From contig CAVGGQ010000001.1 in NCBI GenBank assembly GCA_963628785.1, positions 1 to 64,000 on the forward strand: a stretch of 64,000 bases of DNA, given 5' to 3'. The position numbers were made by a program, and so were the translations under genes. Source of the stretch: Apopatocola sp963628785 (lineage in GTDB: Bacteria; Bacillota; Clostridia; Oscillospirales; Oscillospiraceae). Positions 1 through 8,729 of the stretch are shown piece by piece. Numbering within the stretch: position 1 is the stretch's first letter; each line of letters starts with the position of its first letter. The notes below the pieces were generated by a model that saw nothing but the letters and a program-made list of their open reading frames with translations, was not told the origin of the DNA and ran no database searches.

Positions 1-1
1 C

Positions 2-388
2 GCCGAGAGTGTCAGCGAGAATACTACCACTCAAAGGTATCTGCCGATGAACGCTGAAAGCGAATCGAGGCAAAGGAGAAACTCAAGGAGCAGAACGGCG
101 GTCATCTTCTCCCACAAAGAGAATGCGAATACTGCGGTGAGCTTTGATGATTACGATGTCAGAGCGCTCGTGAACGGCCTGTATCAGCAGCGCAGCGATT
201 ACGATGACGATACCAACGCTGCCATTGCCAAATTATGAGGTATTGCCCCCAAAAATGCCATTGCACGGAAAGTCAAAATGGCAGACCTGAGCCACAACAT
301 GGATTTGTCGAGGCTTGTAAATGTGACCGACCGGGATTTGGCCAGAATGGAAAAGTATAAAAAGGCGTACGAGATTCTAAAAGATTAA
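2..388 (+). pseudogene. Decayed ORF; 3' part resembles the C-terminus of an HD-domain phosphohydrolase
   Basis: One reading frame runs from the window edge to TAA at 386-388 and is interrupted only by TGA at 236-238. After that stop the frame reads ARKVKMADLSHNMDLSRL and then EKYKKAYEILKD, which resembles the C-terminal end of HD-domain (p)ppGpp-hydrolase-like proteins of Firmicutes. The part before the stop (FDDYDVRALVNGLYQQRSDY) is not recognised and may come from another gene. Another frame over 1-150 carries Cys-rich fragments (CEYCGEL), which also points to degenerate DNA. The 5' end lies outside the window. TGA could derive from CGA by one C-to-T change. Being a pseudogene is likely; the family assignment of the 3' half is tentative. 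Confidence 0.45.
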
Positions 389-407
389 ACAGAGGAAAAT
401 ATCAGGG

Positions 408-436
408 TGGAAATTGTCCGAGAACCATGCTATAAT
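408..436 (+). promoter_or_regulatory. Putative promoter of the macrodomain gene
   Basis: A consensus -10 TATAAT at 431-436 is preceded by TGC, an extended -10. The -35 at 408-413 (TGGAAA) is weak, with a 17-bp spacer. The gene starts about 75 nt downstream. Confidence 0.4.
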
Positions 437-512
437 GACATTGATCGGCAAAAAAGAAATATCGCAATAAACAAGCCGACAGAAAATTCACTTTACCGGA
501 GGCGGGATTCCT

Positions 513-1529
513 ATGCCGCTGCAGATCATACGAAACGATATTACGACCATGCCCGTGGACGCCATCGTCAACGCCGCGAAGGAATCGCTCCTCGGCGGCG
601 GGGGAGTGGACGGATGCATCCACCGCGCTGCGGGCCCGGAACTGCTGGCCGAATGCCGCACGCTCGGCGGCTGCCGCACGGGTGATGCGAAGATCACGAA
701 GGGCTACCGTCTGCCGTGCAAGTATGTCATCCACACGGTCGGCCCCGTGTGGTACGGCGGTACCTGCGGCGAACGGGAAAAGCTCGTCTCCTGCTACCGG
801 AAGAGCCTTGCCCTCGCCAAAGAATATCACTGCGAGAGCGTGGCGTTTCCGCTCATTTCCGCCGGCGTTTTCGGCTATCCGAGAGAGCAGGCACTTCAGG
901 TGGCCGTAGATAGCGTCTCAAAATTCCTCGCGGACAACGATATGACGGTCTATATCGTCACATTCGGCCGCTCCGCGACCAGAGCCGCGCAGACGCTGTT
1001 CCCGGGTCTTTCCGATTACATCGACGATCATTATACGGAAGTCCACGGCATGCCGCGCACCCTCGGCAATGCCGGGCCCGACAGCCTTGCAGGTTCCCTC
1101 GATCCTGCGGATCTCCATGCGCCATACCCGCAGCCGGTGTACAAAAAGGCAGCAACGGAAGAATCGCTTGGCGAACTGATGGAAAATCTCGATGCAGGTT
1201 TTTCCGAAACGCTCTTTAAGCTCATTGACCGCACCGGAAAGACGGACACCGAAGTGTACAAAAAAGCGAACATCGACCGAAAGCTCTTCTCCAAGATCCG
1301 CAACAACGCCAACTACAAGCCCTCCAAGTCCACCGCCGTGGCTCTGGCTGTGGCACTCGAGCTGGATCTCGACGAAACGCGCGACTTCATCGCCCGCGCC
1401 GGCTTTGCACTCAGCCGCTCAAGTAAGTTCGATGTCATCATCGAATACTTTCTTTCCCACGGAAAGTACAACATCTACGAGATCAACGAAGCGCTCTTTG
1501 CCTTTGACCAGCCCCTGCTCGGCTCGTAA
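513..1529 (+). CDS. Macrodomain (ADP-ribose-binding/deacetylase) protein with C-terminal HTH-like region
   Basis: 338 residues. Residues 1-170 form a MacroD/O-acetyl-ADP-ribose deacetylase-type macrodomain: DAIVNAAKESLLGGGGVDG is the catalytic and ribose-binding loop, and FPLISAGVFGYP is the second phosphate-binding loop. Such domains bind ADP-ribose and remove it from proteins or O-acetyl-ADP-ribose. After a linker (170-220), residues 225-310 (KTDTEVYKKANIDRKLFSKI and a following helix) look like a Cro/CI-type helix-turn-helix seen in other firmicute macrodomain proteins. The ATG at 513 has a GGAGG site about 10 nt upstream. A VWA gene follows on the same strand, 163 bp away. The macrodomain is certain; DNA binding by the C-terminus is inferred. 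Confidence 0.85.
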   Translation: MPLQIIRNDITTMPVDAIVNAAKESLLGGGGVDGCIHRAAGPELLAECRTLGGCRTGDAKITKGYRLPCKYVIHTVGPVWYGGTCGEREKLVSCYRKSLALAKEYHCESVAFPLISAGVFGYPREQALQVAVDSVSKFLADNDMTVYIVTFGRSATRAAQTLFPGLSDYIDDHYTEVHGMPRTLGNAGPDSLAGSLDPADLHAPYPQPVYKKAATEESLGELMENLDAGFSETLFKLIDRTGKTDTEVYKKANIDRKLFSKIRNNANYKPSKSTAVALAVALELDLDETRDFIARAGFALSRSSKFDVIIEYFLSHGKYNIYEINEALFAFDQPLLGS

Positions 1530-1534
1530 CTTCA

Positions 1535-1567
1535 GGCAGCGCCGCACCATGTCGTCTGCGGCATCGC
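1535..1567 (+). repeat. Partial copy of the palindromic MITE-like repeat
   Basis: GGCAGCGCCGCACCATGTCG and the TCTGCGGC that follows match the left end of the element at 33890-34048 with a few substitutions. No right end is visible, so this is a fragment directly after the macrodomain stop codon. Confidence 0.5.
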
Positions 1568-1692
1568 CCCAATAAAAAATGTCGCCCGACAGGCGACCAA
1601 ACCCTCCTTTGCCGACGCTATAATCAAGGCGTAAACATGAGGAGCACCGCAAAAGACGGCACTGCTCCCCAACGACAAAGGAGGACTTTTTT

Positions 1693-2343
1693 ATGGTAGA
1701 AATGGTATTTATTCTCGATCGGAGCGGCTCGATGAGCGGGCTGGAGAAGGACACGATCGGCGGTTTCAACTCGATGATCCGCAAGCAGGAAAAGGAAAAG
1801 GGCGATGCGTATGTCACAACGGTGCTCTTCAACGGCAAAAGCGTGACGATCCACGATCGTCTGCCGATCCGCGAAGTGCCCGCAATGACGGAAAAAGAGT
1901 ATTTCACGGCCGGCTGCACGGCACTGCTTGATGCCATCGGGCAGACGATCCGGCACATCGTGAACATTCACCGATACTCCCGCAAGGAGGATGTGCCGGA
2001 AAAGACGATCTTCGTCATCACGACGGACGGCTACGAAAACGCGAGCACGGAGTACGACTACGAAAAGGTGCGCCGCATGATCGAACACGAAAAGGAAAAG
2101 TACGGCTGGGAGTTCCTCTTCCTCGGCGCGAACATCGATGCCGCGAAAGAAGCCGGCCGCCTCGGCATCTGCGAGGATCGTGCAGTCACATACAAAAGCG
2201 ACTCGGAAGGAACATCGCTCAACTATCGGTCGGTCGACAAAGCACTTTACAGTCTCCGCACAGCGGGAGCGCTTCCCAAAGGGTGGAAGGCGGAAATCGA
2301 AGAAGACGTCAAAAAGCGCGGAGTCAAAAAGCGCGGAAAGTAA
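1693..2343 (+). CDS. von Willebrand factor A (VWA) domain protein
   Basis: 216 residues, almost entirely one VWA domain. The N-terminal DRSGSMSG is a canonical DxSxS metal-ion-dependent adhesion site; TAGCTALLDAIGQT supplies the MIDAS threonine loop and FVITTDGYENAS the downstream aspartate. There is no signal peptide or membrane segment, so it is probably a cytoplasmic protein-protein interaction module. The C-terminus is Lys-rich (KKRGVKKRGK). The start is fixed by AAAGGAG 8 nt upstream. It follows the macrodomain gene and ends before a strong terminator, so the two may be co-transcribed. The partner is unknown. Confidence 0.85.
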   Translation: MVEMVFILDRSGSMSGLEKDTIGGFNSMIRKQEKEKGDAYVTTVLFNGKSVTIHDRLPIREVPAMTEKEYFTAGCTALLDAIGQTIRHIVNIHRYSRKEDVPEKTIFVITTDGYENASTEYDYEKVRRMIEHEKEKYGWEFLFLGANIDAAKEAGRLGICEDRAVTYKSDSEGTSLNYRSVDKALYSLRTAGALPKGWKAEIEEDVKKRGVKKRGK

Positions 2344-2387
2344 AAAATGCGCCGCCCGGACCCGAGCGGAGCGACACAAAAACAAAG

Positions 2388-2418
2388 AAGCCGCAGGACA
2401 AAAACCTGCGGCTTTTTT
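2388..2418. terminator. Bidirectional intrinsic terminator
   Basis: Perfect 10-bp stem AAGCCGCAGG (2388-2397) / CCTGCGGCTT (2405-2414) followed by a T run to 2418. It lies between the convergent VWA and apbE genes and also touches the apbE stop codon. Confidence 0.85.
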
Positions 2419-3458
2419 CAGCTTTCGATAATATACGATTCGAATCCGTCGGAATAATGCAGCGTGCCGTCGGCGAAGATCCAGCAGGCCTCGACATCAT
2501 CCGAACGGTTTACGTAATTTATTCCATCTTCAAAAGCCATATTGAAAACAGCGGTGGAGAGGGCGTCGGCACGGGCGGAATCGCCGCAGCGGATGGTGAC
2601 GGACAGAAACTCGTTCTTCGGCGCGAGCGTTTCGGGGGAGATGATGTGGTGATAGCGAACGCCGTCGACGATATAGTAGCGCTGATATACGCCGCTCGTC
2701 ACTAGAGAGGCATCGCTGAGTGACACGCGGAGAACATAAGATTCCGCGCTTTCGGTGTCCGGGTTCTGAATGCCCGCGACCCAGTCGCCGGAGGGCTTTG
2801 TGCCGACAGTTCGCACATTGCCCCCGGCTGAGATGGCGTACCCGGTATATCCCGCAGCTTCGAGAGTCCGAGCCGCCGCTTCCACGGCGTACCCCTTGGC
2901 GATGGACCCGAGGTCAACGCTCATCTCCGAATCGCGAAGCTCCGCCGTTCCTGCCGCCTCGTCGAGTACCAGATCGTCGATACTGCAGTGCTGCGAAGCT
3001 GCGAGCAGTGCATCCTCGTCCGGAAGTTGCGCTTCGCCGCCGTTTTCCGCGCTCTCGCGGCAGTCATGCCAGAGCGAGAGTACCGCACCCATCGCAATGT
3101 TGCACATGCTGCCGGTCTCCTTCTCCATTGACTTTCCGAATGTGAGCAGATCCATGAGCTCCTCCGGAATTTCCATCGCGCCGTCACCCGCACTTTGGTT
3201 GAGCGTACAGGCGTTGTTGATGCCGGAGTATTCATGATAAATGTCGCTCGCACGGTGAAACGCGTTGAGAACATCCCAAACGATGGTGCAGGCCTCGTCG
3301 AAGCGCGCGCTCGTATCGTAGCCGATAATGGTTGTCACGGTATCAAAATATGTGTAGTCTGTGGCCGTGTGCTTCTGCGCACTGCCGCAGCTCGAAAAGA
3401 GCGCAGCGGTGAGACAGAACGCCAAAAACATCGCCCCAAAGCGGCGAGATCGAATCAT
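2418..3458 (-). CDS. apbE: FAD:protein FMN transferase, ApbE family lipoprotein
   Basis: 346 residues from the ATG at 3458, chosen because AAAGGGG lies about 10 nt upstream and the next residues form a lipoprotein signal (MIRSRRFG..., lipobox FSSC). ApbE proteins transfer FMN from FAD to a Thr of target flavoproteins such as Rnf/Nqr subunits, outside the membrane. Family motifs seen are SVDLGSIAKGYAVEAA, the AGGNVRTVG loop, HHIISPETL and the metal-binding DALSTAVFNMAF near the C-terminus. It is transcribed divergently from the beta-lactamase-fold gene. No Rnf or Nqr genes are in the window, so its target is elsewhere. Confidence 0.93.
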   Translation of the reverse strand: MIRSRRFGAMFLAFCLTAALFSSCGSAQKHTATDYTYFDTVTTIIGYDTSARFDEACTIVWDVLNAFHRASDIYHEYSGINNACTLNQSAGDGAMEIPEELMDLLTFGKSMEKETGSMCNIAMGAVLSLWHDCRESAENGGEAQLPDEDALLAASQHCSIDDLVLDEAAGTAELRDSEMSVDLGSIAKGYAVEAAARTLEAAGYTGYAISAGGNVRTVGTKPSGDWVAGIQNPDTESAESYVLRVSLSDASLVTSGVYQRYYIVDGVRYHHIISPETLAPKNEFLSVTIRCGDSARADALSTAVFNMAFEDGINYVNRSDDVEACWIFADGTLHYSDGFESYIIES

Positions 3459-3520
3459 AGATGTAAACCCCTTTGCCGAAATCGGTCTTATCATACTCCG
3501 ATTTTTACGAAAAGTAAATA

Positions 3521-3549
3521 TTGCACCTTCGAGCGGAAGCTGATAAAAT
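3521..3549 (+). promoter_or_regulatory. Putative promoter of the metallo-beta-lactamase-fold gene
   Basis: TTGCAC (3521-3526), 17-bp spacer, TAAAAT (3544-3549), 34 bp before the start codon. Confidence 0.5.
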
Positions 3550-3583
3550 CGCTTATGATTCAAAGTCGAAGGGAGCTGCGACC

Positions 3584-4408
3584 ATGAAACGGATCATCGC
3601 CCTGCTGATGGCTGTACTTTTGCTTTTCTCTCTTACCGCCTGCGCCGCCGAAGCGGGCGCGGGGGAGAGCGCCGAGACCTTCCGCATGGAGATCCTCAGC
3701 ACGGGAAAATCGGACTGCATCATTCTCTGCATGGATGATCTCGTCATCGTGAACGATGCAGCTGACGAGGACGATTTTGAGACCATCTGTGCGGCGCTTG
3801 CGGCGTTCGGCGCGGAGAGGATCGACTATCTCATTTTGAGCCACTACGATAAAGACCATATCGGCTCTGCCGCAGAACTCGTCCGCACCTACGAGGTAGG
3901 GGAGATCTACGGCCCCGTGTATGAGGAGAATTCCGTATATCTCGCGTCACTGGAGCGCACCGCCGAATCGTGCGGCGTACCGTTCACTCGCCTCGAGGAA
4001 GATAAGTTCATCTCCACGGATAACGGCACCGTTCTCATCGACCCGCCCGACACGGACTACGGCGACGACAATAATAATTCGCTCATCACCACGGTCACAT
4101 GGAAAGGCGAGAACATCCTCCTGCTCGGCGATGCGAAGAAAGACCGCATGAAGGAACTGCTGGAGGTGTCACAGGAGAGCTATGCATTCATCAAGCTCCC
4201 GCATCACGGCGACAGCTGCAAGCCGCTCCTGAAACTGATCGCCGAGACCAAACCGACCTGGGCCGCCGTGACCGCCGAATCCGAAATCGACATAGAACCC
4301 AAACTGACCGCAGCCCTGACCGTCGCCCAAACGACCCTGTTCTGCACCTCTGAAGGCCAAATAATCATCCAATGGAACGGAACATCTCTCACAGCGGAAC
4401 AGAGCTGA
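3584..4408 (+). CDS. ComEC-like metallo-beta-lactamase-fold lipoprotein
   Basis: 274 residues from the ATG at 3584 (GAAGGGAG about 10 nt upstream). The N-terminus is a lipoprotein signal ending in LTACA. The rest is a metallo-beta-lactamase fold of the ComEC C-terminal type: LILSHYDKDHIGSA gives the HxxxDH-like metal motif (here HYDKDH), LLLGDAKKDRM carries the second metal Asp, and LPHHGDS the later His ligands. Such free-standing extracellular hydrolases are common in Firmicutes and are thought to be nucleases or phosphodiesterases; the substrate is unknown here. The gene is divergent from apbE and 137 bp upstream of the large surface protein. Confidence 0.85.
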   Translation: MKRIIALLMAVLLLFSLTACAAEAGAGESAETFRMEILSTGKSDCIILCMDDLVIVNDAADEDDFETICAALAAFGAERIDYLILSHYDKDHIGSAAELVRTYEVGEIYGPVYEENSVYLASLERTAESCGVPFTRLEEDKFISTDNGTVLIDPPDTDYGDDNNNSLITTVTWKGENILLLGDAKKDRMKELLEVSQESYAFIKLPHHGDSCKPLLKLIAETKPTWAAVTAESEIDIEPKLTAALTVAQTTLFCTSEGQIIIQWNGTSLTAEQS

Positions 4409-4545
4409 TTCCTGCATGGCGAGGGAAAAATAAAAAATCTTTCGTCCAAAGGAAACCTTTTCTACATCCGATGCGTCTTATAGACAGAAAAATAAAAAAG
4501 CCGCCGTTTTTGCGGTGCGCCGATTTTATTAGGAGGAAAATTGTT

Positions 4546-7500
4546 ATGGCAAAGAAACTGATGGCCTTGGTACTGGCTGTACTGATGGCAGTTTCCCTGC
4601 TGCCGGCCGCGGCGCTGGCAGACGGAGAGACCGTGATCGGGTCACCGTCGGAAATTACCGGGCCCGGCAGCTATGTTCTGAAAACAAGCGTGGCCGGTGA
4701 CATCACACTGGACAAACCCATCACTATCACCGGGGATGTCTCCATTGACCTCACCGGACAGATGATCAAGCTGAGCGCAGACAGCACAGCGGAAGTGAAG
4801 GCGGTTTTCATTCTCAATGAAGATGCTTCCCTCACACTCAAGGGCACCGGCACGATCGACAGCTCGGCCGTTGACGGCGCGAGCGGCGTGCTGATCGATG
4901 GCGATGATGCTGCCCTCGATGTGCTGGAAAATATCAGCATCACCGGCGAAGCCTTCGGCGTGAAGACGACCAACGGCACCGACCGGGCAGAAGTTACCGT
5001 GAATACCACGGGAACGATCCATGCCAATGTCGGCACGACGCTCTCGGACAAAGACGCGACGCTGACGCTCGCTTCCGGAACGATCTCCGGCACGGAGCGG
5101 GCTCTTGATTATAATAAGAAATTTTCCGATTTCATCCCGACCGGCACCCTGCTCTTCATCAATGGCGAAAAGGCTACCGATGAGCAGCTGAAGGATAAGC
5201 CGGACGAGAACATGAAAAAGCTCGTTTTCGACGATGGCAAAGCCCCCGAGATCGATGTACAGAGCGCCGTCCGCTCCGCTGAGAGCACCGGCACCGTAAC
5301 ATTCGAAGCCTCGAAGAGCGGCACCTATTACTATCAGATCGGCGGCGAAGAGCCAACGGCCGATGCACTCGTTTCCGGCGGAAAATCTGCGAATCTGGCG
5401 TTCGGCGGAAATACATTGACGCTCGATGAACTCGGCAGTGAGGCTCAGACCGTATACATGGCCGCAAAGAGCGGATACGGTGTTGTTTCCGAAGTCAAGA
5501 GCACTGCGATTCCCGCAGCGCTTGCCGCACCCGAATCCCCCGCGTGGGAAGGAAAAGCAGCCAAGTGGAACGCAGTCGCCGGAGCCGAAAGCTACAGTGT
5601 TCAGCTCTATAAGGATGGCACGGCGTCCGGTAATGCTTTCACCGCCACCGGAACGCAGACCGAAGATCTCTCATCCCTGATGGCTGAGGATGGCTCCTAT
5701 ACCTTTAAAGTGCAGGCAACCGCCGAAGGAACGGTCGGCACATGGTCCGCTATGAGCAAGGCCGTTGTCGTCGACACGCAGGCTCCCGGTCTTTCGGATA
5801 TTGCCGCTTCGCGCACAGCACTCGAGAGCGCTTCCGTCACCTTCGTTTCCACCGAAGCCGGCAAACTTTACTATGTTGTCGGAAACGAAGAGCCCACGGC
5901 GGAAACGATTTTCGCCTCGGAGCTCACGGCGGACATCACGGCCGGTGAGAATACGCTCACCGTTCAAAACCTGACCGATGCCTCCGGCGTGAATGTGTAC
6001 CTTGCGGCGAAAGATGCCGCCGGGAACCAAAGCGGCATCTATACCGCAGCGGTCGCAAAATACCTGGCCGTTCCCACCGTATCCGGCTGGAAAGACGGCA
6101 CAAAGGCCGAATGGAATGCCGTTGACGGCGCAGATTCTTACACCGTTCAGCTCTTCAAGGACGGCACGGCAGACGAGAACGCCTGCGGCGAGCCCGTGAG
6201 CACGACGGAAACCTCTGCCGAATTCACTGTTGCCGAGACGGGCACCTACTACTTCAAGGTGCAGGCCGTGTCCGGCGAAGTGAAGAGCGAGTGGTCGGCT
6301 GCAAGCGACGGCCTCACCGTGGATAAGACCGCACCCGAGATCAACAACGCCGCCGGAACGCGCACGGACGCCTCCTCCGGCAAGGTGACCTTCAACTCCA
6401 ATGAGAGCGGCACCGTGTACTATGTTGTCGGCGGTACTCCTTCGAAGGAGGATGTACTTGCTTCCGACAAGAAGCAGGACATGGTCTCCGGCGACAATAC
6501 CCTTGAGATCTCCGACCTTTCCGATAAGAGCACGGTGAAAGTCAGCTTCGCGGCCGAGGATGCTTCCGGCAACACGACCGATGTTATCACCGCCGACCTT
6601 CCGATCTACCTCGATGCTCCCACGAGCTTCAGTTGGGTCGACGGCAGCAGCAAAGCCATGTGGGACGCCGTTTCCGGCGCGACCGGCTATAATGTGCAGC
6701 TCGTCAAGGATGGCAGCGACTACGGCAGCCCTGTTTCCGTGACCGGCACGACCGCCGAGCTCGCTTCTTCCATGAACGATGACGGCGCTTACACCTTCAA
6801 GGTGCAGGCCACGGCTGACGGTGTTCAGAGTGCTTGGTCTGCCGTTTCCTCCGACACCTACACCCGAGACACCCAGAAGCCCACCATTAAGAACGACCCT
6901 AGCAAACGTACTTCCGAAAAGGAAGCCTATGTTTACTTTACTTCGTCCGAAGCCGGCACATACTACTACACCGTTGGCAAGACGACGGATACGGCTCCTT
7001 CGGCCGAAAAGATCGCCGTTGAAGCCAATCCTCACGACGACTTTACCGATGTCAAAATCACCAGACACATCACCGATATTGCCGACAAGGAAGGGCGCAA
7101 GTTCTTCGTCGTGGTGCGCGATAAAAGTGGCAACCTGAGCGATACGTTTACCATCGCCATTCCCGCATACACTGCTCCGACGGCCACTCCGACCGCATCG
7201 CCCACGCCGACTCCGACCCCGACGGCCGCACCGAAAACCTACACCGTAACGCTGCAGGGCGGCACCGGCTACAGCATCGCCGCGACCGGCGGCTCGACGA
7301 GCCCCGTAACGGCCGGCGGCAGCTTTTCATTCACCGTAACGCCGAGTACCGGCTACACCCGCGGCAGTAACTTCTCTGTGAAAGCCAACGGCACCGCGCT
7401 CACCGCACGCAACGGTGTCTACACCATCAGCAACATTCAGGCCAACCAGACCGTCAGCGTCTCCGGCATCCAGAAGAGTTCTTCCGGCGGCGGCTCAACT

Positions 7501-8469
7501 GTTGTGGCTCCGTCCATCACGTCTACCACGATCCAGAGCGCCACGCTCGGCAAGGAATACCGCCAGCAGATCACCGCGACCGGCGGCACGCCGATCACCT
7601 GGTCCTATACCGGCACGCTGCCGACCGGTATCACGCTCGGCACGAGCACCGGTATCCTCTCCGGCACCCCAACGCAGGAAGGCTCCTTCCGCGTCACCAT
7701 CAAGGCAACGAACTCTGCCGGTTCCTCCACGCGCCAGCTCACGCTCGTCGTGTCCGGCAGTGAGTACACCATCACGAAGGGCGCCAACGCCGAGTGGACG
7801 CAGGGCACCGAAAAGGGCCTTGACTTTGTCGGCAGCGGCAAGGGCAATGTCTCCGTGAAAATGGACGGCGCCACCGTCTCGAACGACAAGTACACCGTCG
7901 GCACGGACGGAACCGTGACCCTCAAGCCGACCTACCTCGATACGCTCTCGAGCGGCTCGCACACCGTGACGCTCGTCTACTCCGACGGCAGCGCGAAAGC
8001 GAAGTTCACCATCAAAGCGGCCGAGAAGAAGATCGTTCCTGCCATCACCTCGCAGCCCGTGAGCTCCGAGATCGCGGAGGGAAGCTCCGTTACCTTCTCT
8101 GTCGCCGCTTCCGGCACCACGCCGCTCATCTGCCGGTGGCAGGTCGATAAGAACGACGGCAAAGGCTGGACAGATATCTCCGGCGCAACGAACGCAACTT
8201 ATACGGTGAGCGCGGTTACCGCAGAACAGTCCGGCTGGAAGTACCGCTGTGTCGTCAAGAATGACGCAGGCTCCGTCGAGAGCAACGCTGCCACCCTCAC
8301 CGTGAAGGAAGCTATCGGCGATGTCACGAAGGACGACACCGAAGCCAAGGACTCCGGAAGCTCGCTCTTGAAGACCATCCTCATCATCGTGGCAGCCGTA
8401 GCCGTTGTCGGTCTCGGCGTAGGCCTCTACCTCTACTTCCGCAACCGCAACAAGTACGAGGACGACTGA
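4546..8469 (+). CDS. Large membrane-anchored surface protein with fibronectin-like repeats
   Basis: 1307 residues from the ATG at 4546 (AGGAGG 10 nt upstream). Signal peptide at 1-26 (LLPAAALA). Residues 30-240 look like a beta-solenoid carbohydrate-type domain. From about 240 to 860 there are alternating fibronectin-III-like units (W-x-A-V-x-G-A-x-x-Y-x-V-Q-L at three places) and short TYYYxVG units. A Pro/Thr linker (TPTASPTPTPTPTAAP) near 890 leads to a TGYS/TGYT repeat domain, a putative Ig domain (LPTGITLGTSTGILSGTP), an X2-like module and a final Ig-like domain (AITSQPVSSEIAEG...). The C-terminus is one transmembrane helix plus RNRNKYEDD; there is no LPXTG. A role in adhesion or glycan contact is inferred. 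Confidence 0.85.
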   Translation: MAKKLMALVLAVLMAVSLLPAAALADGETVIGSPSEITGPGSYVLKTSVAGDITLDKPITITGDVSIDLTGQMIKLSADSTAEVKAVFILNEDASLTLKGTGTIDSSAVDGASGVLIDGDDAALDVLENISITGEAFGVKTTNGTDRAEVTVNTTGTIHANVGTTLSDKDATLTLASGTISGTERALDYNKKFSDFIPTGTLLFINGEKATDEQLKDKPDENMKKLVFDDGKAPEIDVQSAVRSAESTGTVTFEASKSGTYYYQIGGEEPTADALVSGGKSANLAFGGNTLTLDELGSEAQTVYMAAKSGYGVVSEVKSTAIPAALAAPESPAWEGKAAKWNAVAGAESYSVQLYKDGTASGNAFTATGTQTEDLSSLMAEDGSYTFKVQATAEGTVGTWSAMSKAVVVDTQAPGLSDIAASRTALESASVTFVSTEAGKLYYVVGNEEPTAETIFASELTADITAGENTLTVQNLTDASGVNVYLAAKDAAGNQSGIYTAAVAKYLAVPTVSGWKDGTKAEWNAVDGADSYTVQLFKDGTADENACGEPVSTTETSAEFTVAETGTYYFKVQAVSGEVKSEWSAASDGLTVDKTAPEINNAAGTRTDASSGKVTFNSNESGTVYYVVGGTPSKEDVLASDKKQDMVSGDNTLEISDLSDKSTVKVSFAAEDASGNTTDVITADLPIYLDAPTSFSWVDGSSKAMWDAVSGATGYNVQLVKDGSDYGSPVSVTGTTAELASSMNDDGAYTFKVQATADGVQSAWSAVSSDTYTRDTQKPTIKNDPSKRTSEKEAYVYFTSSEAGTYYYTVGKTTDTAPSAEKIAVEANPHDDFTDVKITRHITDIADKEGRKFFVVVRDKSGNLSDTFTIAIPAYTAPTATPTASPTPTPTPTAAPKTYTVTLQGGTGYSIAATGGSTSPVTAGGSFSFTVTPSTGYTRGSNFSVKANGTALTARNGVYTISNIQANQTVSVSGIQKSSSGGGSTVVAPSITSTTIQSATLGKEYRQQITATGGTPITWSYTGTLPTGITLGTSTGILSGTPTQEGSFRVTIKATNSAGSSTRQLTLVVSGSEYTITKGANAEWTQGTEKGLDFVGSGKGNVSVKMDGATVSNDKYTVGTDGTVTLKPTYLDTLSSGSHTVTLVYSDGSAKAKFTIKAAEKKIVPAITSQPVSSEIAEGSSVTFSVAASGTTPLICRWQVDKNDGKGWTDISGATNATYTVSAVTAEQSGWKYRCVVKNDAGSVESNAATLTVKEAIGDVTKDDTEAKDSGSSLLKTILIIVAAVAVVGLGVGLYLYFRNRNKYEDD

Positions 8470-8475
8470 CAGCGA

Positions 8476-8510
8476 TCAAACGAGACACGCTTCGCCGGGC
8501 TCTCGTTTGA
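8476..8510. repeat. Perfect 10-bp inverted repeat after the surface-protein gene
   Basis: TCAAACGAGA (8476-8485) and TCTCGTTTGA (8501-8510) with a 15-nt loop, 6 nt after the stop codon. There is no T run, so it is more likely an mRNA 3'-stabilising hairpin than an intrinsic terminator. The rest of 8511-8656 contains no recognisable gene. Confidence 0.6.
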
Positions 8511-8656
8511 GGAGATGCGGCTCGCCGCAGCGCACTCGCTTTGCTCGCACATTTGTGAGCCGATAGGAATTTTTTTGACGCGCATGTCGCCAAAAAATGA
8601 TTTCATTTTCTTCCCGCCTGCGGGCGGAAACTCTGCGAGGCTCTTATAAAAGAATG

Positions 8657-8690
8657 AACCGGGACTGTTTTAAAGCAGCCCCGGTTTTTT
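8657..8690 (+). terminator. Intrinsic terminator of the surface-protein gene
   Basis: AACCGGGACTG (8657-8667) pairs with CAGCCCCGGTT (8676-8686) with one mismatch, followed by a TTTTTT run. Confidence 0.75.
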
Positions 8691-8695
8691 CTGTG

Positions 8696-8729
8696 CTGTA
8701 TAGATGGTTGATCTGTATAGATGGTTGAT
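8696..8729. repeat. Exact 17-bp tandem duplication
   Basis: CTGTATAGATGGTTGAT occurs twice head to tail (8696-8712, 8713-8729), ending at the stop codon of the lactate-dehydrogenase-family gene on the other strand. Confidence 0.85.
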
